From NCBI GenBank assembly GCA_012934845.2, contig WNNJ02003402.1:1-64000 (forward strand): a stretch of 64,000 nucleotides of DNA, read 5' to 3'. Shown piece after piece: positions 26,601-38,600 of the stretch (its first letter is position 1; each line of letters begins with the position of its first letter). The notes below the pieces were generated by a model. That model was not told the DNA's origin. It saw nothing but the letters and a program-made list of their open reading frames with translations, and searched no databases. A program made the translations under genes and the position numbers. The stretch comes from Pomphorhynchus laevis (taxonomy: Eukaryota; Acanthocephala; Palaeacanthocephala; Echinorhynchida; Pomphorhynchidae).

Positions 26601-29600
26601 ATTGAATTAAAACATGAAAATGTATCACATTGATGGTTAACGTTGATAAATAATCGCTTATTTATTTTTAATTAAAATTTCGTAAATTAGAACACTAGAA
26701 AAATACACAATGTTATGTTTAAATGTATGAATTGTTTAAAATCATGTAATATATACAATGATTTAATTCTTACAATTATATAATAATATATCATTAATAT
26801 GTTACAATAATTATAATGACATTCTAAGCTAATAATCATTACATTGATAAAGTAAATAGATAGTAATTTTTAAGAAATTAATTTTAAACAAATAATTAAC
26901 TATTAAGTAATTAATGCAAAAAGTAATTACTTAATGCAAGTAATTAATTAAAGTCAAAAGAGAAATCTATAAACAACCTGTTTAGAAAGGAGATCACGAC
27001 ATAAGCTGTACAGTGTAACAAACTTTCTGGAAAGTACTTTTGCCTCAGTGAAACCAGCTGAAACAAGATTTAGCTCCGTAATCAAATCAAAATCAGGTAC
27101 AATCATTGCACATGGTCTAATTCAACAAATATATATATTGAAAGCATATATGCAAGTCATATATACCTAAATAGGGCCTTCATGCTTTCTGGTTGTTCAG
27201 TTCGACCGGCATATCCTGGATTCATTGTTATAAATATGCCGACAGAACTGTTCAATGCAATATCCGCACCCATAAAGTCAAATCGTTCTTTACGACTTCG
27301 TAGTGCGTACTAAACAATAATATAGAAATTGTATTTGAAGTGCAATTCGATAAGTAATTTTGATCATATGTTTCCAATTAAAAGTAGTATATTCACGGTA
27401 TGAAGGCAAACTGCCAACGATTTTAAAAATAATAATTTAAAGTTAAAATAATTGTTATGTTCCCTGTATTTTGTTACTACTTAGTAGTAAACTGCTGAAA
27501 CATTTTCGTGTAAAGATTTCAACATCATGGCATTAGTAGATAGCAATTTATTTAAGTGAAAATTCAAATGCTTTAAAAAGCGCACTTACCAAAATTGTTT
27601 TTACTTGAATTGATACCACAGAGAGTACGTTAGCTGTAATTATATTAAATTCATCAAAACATCCGCAAAGCCCACTCTGAGCAAGACATTTAAATAGATT
27701 TCCAAGGGCAGAATAGTCCATTTGCTCAGAACGATTGGAGACTACAACTTTGACTCCCAATGTGCGTCCCAAATCCTTAGTGGTTTCAGTTTTGCCCGTA
27801 CCGGCAGGGCCAGCGGGTGCGCCACCCATGTAGAGATGCAATGACTGAGTTAGCGTAATGTAACATCTAAATAACGAAATAAAGATCAATATGAATATAA
27901 ACGAGATGTGGTTTAATATCGACGTTTAAAAATCCTTCACAATTATATACCTATCAATCAATGGAGTTATAACCAGTCTCGACTTATTGCCCAAATATTC
28001 GTATTGATATAAAAAGTTAGCATCACAGAGTTTGGCAAAACAGTGATTTTGTTGATCACTCCATCTCAGTCGCAATTGACTTTGCCACATGAAATCTCCG
28101 GCATTGTCAATCTTAAAAGCGATAAATTAGAGCTTGCATTAGTGTTAATTCGTATTATTGAAACAAATTATATTAGAATATAATAAATGTTATATTAATA
28201 TAATAATAAATTTAAACAATTAATAACAAATTTAAACAAATTATATTAGTTTTAAATTATTAAACAATTTTTTTGATAACATTCTAAAAATTTATAGTAA
28301 ACATTTATTTAAATCGTGTTACATCATTTTTACATAAATGTTTGCTGGCAAATATTTATCTTCAATTATCAATTTTGAACAAATACAGAATGATTGAGCA
28401 ACAGAGTAAATATGAACAGTTTTGTTTATCAAGGTACACAGTAAATTGAAGAAATGTTGATATATAGGTGCTTGTAAGTAAAAATAATGACAGAGTCATT
28501 CAAAACAACTGTTTAATTTTATTCAAAATTTTTGAATAGGAATATTAACGATAAAATATCAAAGTGAATTTACATAACCGCTCAAACTCAATTATACCAA
28601 TAAGGCAATAATAATTATAATTTTGACAACTATAAATCTATTCTTATTAAAATATTTATTTATAGATAAAGCTGGTTTATCACCTTGGAGTTTATCATTT
28701 TCTCGACAATATCTCTAGCATGTAAATCGATACGACAGAGCGTTGTTATTTTTTGACGATCGAGTTCATTTAAATCGCCCAAAAGCAGCTTTTTAGGTGC
28801 ATTCAATTGATTCATTTGCTTCTTCAGATAATCTTTGAGAGCATTTGGATTAGTTTCAATTGATTGGAACACTGCGTTGAATTCAGATGCCCACCATATT
28901 TGTGATCCAGTTAAAACAATTTGTGCCGGATATTTTCCAATCCACGCTTCTCTGTTTTGATGCTCATAGTTAGAAACGGCTTCTTTCAGCCAGTGTCGAA
29001 TTGAATTCTTCATTGCCTGTAGAACAGTATTAATCCAATATCCCACCTGTCCCTCGAGTAAATATTTATCCATGAATTTTACGAACTCTCCTTCGTCTGA
29101 GTACATTCCGGTTGCGAATGCTGAAATTGGATCTTCTGTTGTAACTTCATTCATCATCATTGTAAAATCATCTTTCTCGCTAACATCTTCTGTGTCTTTA
29201 TCATCGTATGCGCCTTCTGGCTCATGGTTATCATCTGCCTCGTTAATTAGGACGGATTTCTTTTGCTGATCTCTCACTGAATCATACGTGGCAAATTTAT
29301 TGGCGCTTTTCGCCTGTTTATGATGTTTGTCACGTCGACGTGATGATGTACTGTGATGGTGTTTTCGTTTATGTCGTAGTTGACCGGAATTCCTTGAAGA
29401 ATGACCTGATTTAGTACTGCTCTTCCGTGTTTTCTTCGAAGAAGGCTTTTCATCCTCGAACGAAAGGTTAACGGGCTCTAATTCTAGCTTATCGATTGAA
29501 TCGAATAGTTTTATCAGTAGGTGCATTACTTTACTCGGATCAGTTCCGTTTGATAAGATATCTAGCAATTCAGAAGGAGATACGAAATAAAATCTAAAAC

Positions 29601-32600
29601 AAAAGAAACACAAATATCATGATATTAAATTAGCCGCAACTACCTTGGAAACATTATTCTCTTTGTTTCTAAGTACCCTTCCAACGCCTTTTGACTTTGG
29701 GATAATCGACGTTCAATACTTTCAAATAAATCAAGCAATCCCGGACGATTCATACATCCGACTATGTTTAAATCTTCCATGTTGCTTTTGCAGATGTTCT
29801 AATAAACATTTATTTTTTATACATACATTAATACAATCCAATGCGGAGTAAAAAATTTTTAAATTTATTTCAAAATATATTAAAAAGCATTAATTCTCTA
29901 ATATTTCGATGTTCCCGAAAAAATATTAAATTTCAGAATATGCAAATAAATTTTCATCAAAATTGCTATTTCAAAGCAATTAGCGTTATGCGAGCAAAAA
30001 TATAATAGTTTAACAAACAATAAATACCTTAAAATCTGAGTCTTGAATGTGGAACTGTCTTATTTTCTTGGGGAGTTTAGCCCTAATATCCTGAGTACCA
30101 ATAAATATTGTCTCCAGGTAAGACCAAGTCTTCTGTACATCAATTAGTTTTCTTAAAACTTGATCAACCGCAGCCAGTTGAGTTTGCCAATACTGTGGAT
30201 CATTTGTAAAATAATCGGCATACTTTGAGGTAGCCATCATTTGCAGCTGATTCTAAAACCATGCAGGGATTACAAAAACAATTATAATTTTAATATCTGA
30301 TTATATCTTCAAATATTATTTACATCTATCAATAGTTATTATTCATGCATCGACAATTTTGGTAGATATCGCTATTGCATGTTAAGAAATTGATTAATTT
30401 AAATAAGATATTGCATGTGCCTTAAAAGCTCTAACTTGACGTAATGGTAAAAACAAGATTTACGAAAGAAATTACATATTATAGCAAAATGTATTAATAT
30501 ATCAGTAAAAATTCAAGATTTTTTAATTATGATTTTAGACGAAACATTCTTATTCAATTAAGGTCTAACAGCTAATTTTCGGTAACTACCTGTTATTATC
30601 GTCAAATGGTAACATAGCATAATGATGGTATTAGTTAGTTACCGAACATTTGCTGTTAGACTTTGATTAAATAAGGAATTTTTTGTCTAAAATCGTTATA
30701 ATGTATAAATATAACCGTGCCATATCGTGCTGGTTTAGAAACATACACTGATCGTATTCAACAAACATATTGTATTTATTTCAGAGATTTAAACTTTTGG
30801 TCTAACTTGCTGTGAATAGAATTTTATGCCCAAATAGAAGCACGGGTTTGCGGAGTTGTCAACATATAATTAATTGAAAAGTTATTTAGATAATTCATAA
30901 AAGTAGTTGATATTTGAAATAGTTTAAACATTATCGAAATGTGATGAACCTGGTGTTCATCCAGTGATTCAATAATATCGTCTCTTGCTACAAGTAAAGA
31001 TGTCCCGGTTCTCTCGTGTTCAACAACATCAAACGTCGCGCTTTTCCATAATGCAGATATTTCATTGAGCGTCTTTTGCATTGATAATTCTTTGATTGAC
31101 TTTTCCACTATATCTCGAACCTAAATTACAATTTTTACTCTTGCCAAATAAACTCAAAAGCAGCACTAAAATATAACAAAATAATGTGTTCTTTTTGCTT
31201 AAATGTTTCTGTAATTTAAGAAGCAGTGTTTGTTATTTTTTACTTTATAATATCAAAAATAAACTAACCTGATCTTCATAAGCGTGAAGATTTAGGCGCA
31301 AAAGATCATCGAGTTTCATTGAGTCATCAATTTTGAAGAAGAATCCAGTCGTTGATTCCATTAGTTCGTTCCAATGACGATCCCTCATGGAATCAGTCTT
31401 CAATTCAGATATCACCCGAATTGCACTTAACATGTTTTTAACTTCGCTTTCAATTCGTATAAAATTGTCCCATTTCCCACAAGCTTTGCTTAGACCTGCG
31501 AATAATTAGAATTTTTATTGTTAATACAATTTTATATCCCCAGTTGTTTATCCAATGTTAGAATCATTACAAAAATAATTTTATATAATAATATTAAGAT
31601 AATTATATAATTATAATTATATAATTATATAATTATAATTATAATTATAATTATATAATTATATAATATTATAATGAAATTATATAATAAATTTATTATT
31701 TTTTAGAAATAAGTGAAATTTATATTTGACTGATGGTTTACAAATTAATAGGCTCGAAAATATACAATAACTTATTTATTTTAAATTCTAATTCTTCAAA
31801 TGAATGAAATAATATATTCAGTTGCTGCAGCTATTAAAGTTTATAAATAGTAAATGAAAAAATATCAAAATCTGAAAATCAGAATGCATCAATTTTTTAT
31901 TTTTAAGAATATTTCTGAAATCCCGCGTACATTTTATGCCTAGCATCACCATGAACACTTAGCTTTCTAAATTAAAATTGTTTTATCTCAAATAATTGAA
32001 TTTGATATAAATCTAACATTGAAATACTAAATACTTACAATGCGGTATGGCCTTAATTATAACCTGTACAACTCTTGAACAGTTAAATCAATTTATATTT
32101 GAAACAGAATTCTGGCAACTTTCAACTGGTAACGTATTAAAACTGTTTCTATTTTATTTGTGTTATACTTAAGACATGTGTGAACATATTCGATGAAATT
32201 TAAGTACAAATTGTGGATTATTATTAATTACACCATAATCATAAGCAATTACCACGCAGTTCTTTAAGTAGAAACTTTTGCTTCAATGTCTGTTCAATCA
32301 TTTCAATATTAGCGTCTTTCCAAGTAGTAGTTCGCCAATATGCCATGGATGAAGTGATAATATCGATAATATCCCATAACTGTTTGACTGCATATAGTTC
32401 TTCTTTGCATTGATTCAGTTGCTTAAATTCGGGTATCGCCATATCAAAAACAGCTGATGTTTCTCTTAGATCGCTGACTTCTTTTAATTTACTATCAATA
32501 GTTTCGTTAAGCTACAACATATATTTTAAGTTTATAAGAAAGTAAATTATAGTAAATTACTGTGTCTATTCGTTCATAATGTTCAGGAACGTTCTGGTGG

Positions 32601-35600
32601 AATAGACCATATCCTATAAATGAGCTTCTGAACTCATCTTGCCATTGCTCAAGGTCAGCTAATCGTAATCGAAAGTCAGCAATTTGATCGGCCAGATAAG
32701 GAGTAAGCTGTTGTTTCACGTGCACTGCTTTTATCTGAAGACTAGACCATTGACCATGAATTTTCTAAAATTGAAGTACGTTTTGTATGTTAACGCAAAC
32801 TTACGTTTTATCTAAGGAAAATATTAAATATTTTAAATTATAACTTACATCGCATTATTAAAATTTAAAATTATTAAATTAAAAATACGAATGTTAAAAT
32901 TTATTACTTTGTAATAAATTTAAACTATCTCCTCTGAACGTTAGAGTTTTCGGGATCAGCTAAACATATGAAGAAGAAATAGTAACATAATAATAAATAA
33001 ATAATATATTACAATATATTATATAATATTTTATTTAATAAAAAAGAATATTTTATTTTAATATAAACGAAATTAAAAGCATTTGAAATGATTTTAATTT
33101 ACAAACAATTTATAAAATAATAATAATTTATTTTTAATTATTTTTATGAAATATTATTCTTATAGTTGAATAATCTTAATATGGAATACTGAAACTTAAA
33201 CGTTCAGTATGAACGTTAGAGTTTTCGGGATCAGATAAACATATAAAGAAGCAACAGTAACATAATAATAAATAAATAATATATTACAATATAATATATA
33301 ATTTTTATATATATTAATATATAATATATATTAATATTAATATATATATTAATTTTTATAATATATTTATTTTTAATTATTTTTATGAAATATTATTCTT
33401 ATAGTTGAATTATCTTAATAAGGAATCCTGGAACTTAAAAGTTCCAGATATTTATATAAATTGTTTTAAAGTTTATACAAATTTAACTATAAATAAATCA
33501 ATTTGTAATTCACTGTTAATAAGAATAAATTTTAAAATAATAATAAATATATAATTTTATTCAAATTAATCTAAAATATTTATTTGATGAACGTTATAAA
33601 AATGAAATTATAAAATCATAATAGTTTTATTCAATATACCTTTGCTTTATCTTCAAAGTCCGTGATCTGATTGTGCATTTGCTGAAGGAGAACTGACATA
33701 AACAAATCTTTATCCTCAACTAACTTTTGGAATTGTTGGTAATTTACGATAAACTTCTAAAAACATTAAGTTTTTAAAAATTAAAAATTAATTTTACTCG
33801 ATAATGCATACATTATTACTAGGTTCCAACGGATCGCCACCTTCCATTAGTGGCACTAAAAGCTTATTGTATGATTCGATAAACAACGTTATGTCATTTT
33901 GCATTATGTAGGTCATCGGCAAAATAGATGTCAACTCGAGGAATCGATCATATTCAATTAAATTTTGGATTATATTCTTAAAGTTAAAATGTTTAAGATA
34001 AAGTAGTTTAAAATATAATCTAAGAGGCAACTTACATTATATATTCAATATAATTAATATATGAACATAAATATACCTTTATTGCATCAAGTTTATCTTT
34101 GAAGCATATCCACCGTTGAAATATCTGGGAATAGGCGAAACTCCAAGTAGTCGATTTACTCTGACTTGCTTGCTTTTCGACGATATCCTCACAAGATGAA
34201 TGGTATAGGCGATCAAAAGTATTGCAAATATATTTTGCATTATTTATTGAATTTATTGCTTCGACGCGTTCAGATTTCTTTAGAATGTCGGTCGAATTCA
34301 ATTTATATGATATCTAAATGTTCATTTAATCAATTTATTACAACGTAACAAAATACTATTAATGCTTTCATTAAATTTTGACATAAGATCCTAAAAAATA
34401 CAATTCGAAATGTTTATGATATTTTAAGATAATTAAATATTTATGTGATGGTAATATTTATAGCACAAGCATTTTACTAATTTAGTTAAATATCTTTTAA
34501 GATAAATATACACGTTCCCTTCAGCGTAAATTCTTTATTATTAACTGAAAATACAAAATTAGATAGTCTTATAAAGCTAATTTCAAATCAAAGCTTACTG
34601 ATTTCATAATTGTATCGGCCGTAGTCATTAAGAGGACTGAAAAGTTATCTGGTTCAGCATAGAAAACAGATTCGTCCCACAGTATTTTTATCACAGTAAA
34701 TATTGTATTTATATCGTTCTTCATTGTCGGCCAATCGTCAGCTGATTCAAACTTTGTTATGGCTGGTTTAAATGCATACAACAATTTAACAGCTTCGTTA
34801 GTTTGATCAATTAAATCAGCAATTCTTTCAAGTATAGATTTAAAGCGTACAGCTTGGGGAGATTCGTTTAATTTCAGGTAGTGAATCATTGATATCGTTT
34901 CTTCAGAGTGTATCTAAAATAAAAGTTAAGGATTACATTATATTATAAAATTTAAAAGATATTTTAAAAGTCGGTATTTTTGTACGAAAATGTCTCTATA
35001 GATCTAAGAGTGACAACATTGCTGGAAAGCAGACAAATGATAATTCTATTTACAAGATAAATGCGTTTCACCTCCGAAACTAAATTTGATTTTTTCCTTT
35101 ATAATACGATGTTAAATGAGACGGATTACGATACACATTGAAAATCTAGCTGATTCTAATGACAAATATGTGTCAACACAACTGCCTACTTGTATTTTAA
35201 TTGAGTAGATATATTGATGTACATTTCAAAAATTTAAAATTGATAAATTTTCCTAAAATATTTTTTTACCTTCTCATATATTTCATGGAGTTGATCTCTT
35301 CTCTTTTTCCAGTAATCTAGTTCGTCGATCGGTGTAAAGTACGATGTAGCGGCCATTTCATCTATGACTTTCCCAAGATCATTTTCAATAATACTTGTAA
35401 CTTGATTGTCCCACTCGTCAATGCATAATTCAATCTCAGCTCTCAAATTTTCACCACTGCACAAATATAAAAGTATCAAAACGTTAGCGAAGGAAATTTC
35501 ACGGTAATGTCTTTTATAGTAATTTTTTCATAATGTTATTATTTAATCTTACAGATTGTTTTTTTATTTATTGATGTCGTACAGTCAGGTAGAAATTCTG

Positions 35601-38600
35601 TTTTTATAAATATAGTGTTTTAATTTGAATTTGTAATTAGATGATTTAATTTGTTTAAATCTTTAGTAATATATTTATTAAAAGATCTAATATGCTTTAT
35701 CAAATAATCAAATTAGCTAACAGAGTATACGTATTTAATACAACTATAAAATAAAAAATAATGCTAAATCAACATTTTATAATTAAATAAGAAAATAAAT
35801 AATTGTTAGTAATATTTTATATAATTTATATCAACTTAAAATAAAAAATTGAAATATAAAATAAAAGTCATTTTTATGAATTGACTAATAAATAGCATAC
35901 GATGTATACGAATAAGAATTAGAGGTCATCAGGAGGAACTGCGCTATACTATCAGGTTTCGGCCCCTATTTCTCTTAACAGTTTTGTGTAAAACTTTATA
36001 AAATAAAGTTTTACAAAAAAATTTGAAATATTATTTTATTTCATAAAACTTTATGAAATAAATTTTTATTTTATTAAATAAATTGAAATAATAAAATGAA
36101 ATAATTTTCCCAATAAATACAAGATTTTATTATAACTTATTAATAAATTAAAGTAATTATTATCAATAAATAATGGCAAATGCTTTTGTACTATTGAAAA
36201 GTCGTTTTACCAGATTAAGAATAAATTTATTTTCTAATTAGATTTACAGATTTTTGTTTACAATTTAATTCTATTTATCATATTGGAATATAATGCTTTA
36301 CTGATCCGATTTTAAATTATTAAATTTCAAAATAATGAATCATCTCATGAATTCTGATATTATAATATATCAGAATTGTATTATAATTGAATTATAATTA
36401 TAATGTATTGAATTACAATTATAATATAATTGTAGTATAATTCTGAAGAAATATATTATATGGACACTTGTTAAACGTTCACATTTTATGTTCTGATTGT
36501 AAATTTACAACAAACAAATTAAATTAAACTCCCATAACTTAAAAAACAACAAAAGATTGAATGTACAAAAAAAACACATTAAAAATTAAAATAAATAATA
36601 ATAAAATAAAATTAAGACGCATAAATAATTAATAAACTATCAAAGCTTATTAAACATTTTAACTACAAGCCATTAAAATTTAATTTTAAAATTAATTAAA
36701 CATACAATTAAACTCTCACTTATAAAATATTGTATATCATAACATAAAATAGCATAGTAATTTGATAAAATAATATGATATGTTACAATATGATATATGG
36801 TTTGAGTTTTAGACTGTAATTTATTTATTTTCATTAAATTTTATTTATTTCAATGTTTTTATAACATAATATTTATTAAAAATATCTAAAAATGGTTTTA
36901 TTGTGCTTAAGGAGCTTTTCAAAAATGAATTGTTAATGAACATTACATACAAAAGAGTGTTAGGCTATTATGTACAAAATCATTCTTAAATGTTAATCTT
37001 CAGTAAATTTAATTACTATCTTAAAGGAGTGTTGTATTGATGTGTCGCGTTGATCGATCGTACTGTTGAGATTCATTAATATGCAGTGCTTCAAGGATTA
37101 AAACATCTGGTTTAAAAGATCTTTATATTAATATCGTTAATATGATGTTTTGATAAATCGTTATTTGTGTTTTAAGTTAATTTTATAAATTTATTTACTG
37201 TAACATAATTCATTAAGATGAGGCAGCATTTTATATAAGATATTAATTGTATCCTCTTAATTATATAGTTTTCAATGTAAAGAAAATAGAACATTAAATA
37301 CACTTTGACTAAATATATATATAATTTAGCTAAATTAATTTTACTTTGTCTAAATCGGTTTGACGTACCATAAAGAGTTTGAATCGCAATAGGATACACG
37401 TTGTACCAAATCAGAAGGTGTCGGTAAATTCATTTTTCCGTATAAGGATAAGCCAACAATTCCGAAATTAGATCTCAATTGATGTAACTGTTGTAGGCAA
37501 TCCCAATGGGCAATATCTGGCCAATCCTGAATTGTATCGCGTCTTTCAAATGATTCAATAACTACCTAAAAATGAATTAGTCTCTTTCAAATCATACAAT
37601 TTTAAACTAAACATTTAAACCAAAAAAAATAAAATTTCAAACTCAATTTTAAAAATAAATCATTCGTTAGCTGAAATGAAATTCATTATATCTATATTAA
37701 AATCAGAATAATTTTAAATTATCTTACAATTTGATAACTATTTCTAGATAAAGTTAGTTTTAAAATAATAAACAATATCACATGTTATTTAATTTTTTAA
37801 ATTCTAAAAAGTTAAAGCGAGTTTTAACGTTAGAAACTACGATTAATTTATATCCAAAATATTAGTATACAAAATATTTATATTCAAAAACATGCAATAA
37901 GAGTACATTTAAGCTCCAAACCAATAGCTGTCTATTCTCGTCGATTAAGTTTATAAAAATACAAGTTTTCTAATCAGTCAGATAAGCGCTATATAACAAA
38001 AATACAATTTATGCAATTACAACTTTAGTATATTAAATACAAATAATATTTCAAAAATAATCTTGCTTAATAAATTATAATTTAAATGACAAATTCATCG
38101 GAATAGACACTATCCAATTATGATATTCGTGTAAGTTTCGGTGTAAAATATAAGCTAAAAAAACTTTCAGACAGCGTACATGATATGCAAATGTTTTTCG
38201 AAATTAATGATTTGTTCAAATTTAACAGCATCAACAGCACTTACACTGTAGTCTTTAAATATTAAGTAAAGTACTTCAAATTACAAAAAATCGGTAAATC
38301 AATAAACCGATCAAACTACATAAAATATTAACCAATCTTTAAAAACTTACCTGATTTATGAGCTCATATGCGTCATTTATAAAGTTTTCAGTAATTACAC
38401 CAAATTTAATGTGATGTTCTGGAGATTCCTTTACGACACCATCTATTGCTTTGTAAATATAAAGTGTTGGTTCAGTTATTACTGCCGGTGGATCATAAAC
38501 GATTGTTAAAGAGTTTTCACCACCGGGAAAATACAGTACAGGGATCTCGTCAGTATCAAGAAATCTTTGAAAGATTGCAATGGTGTCAGGGTTGCTGAAA

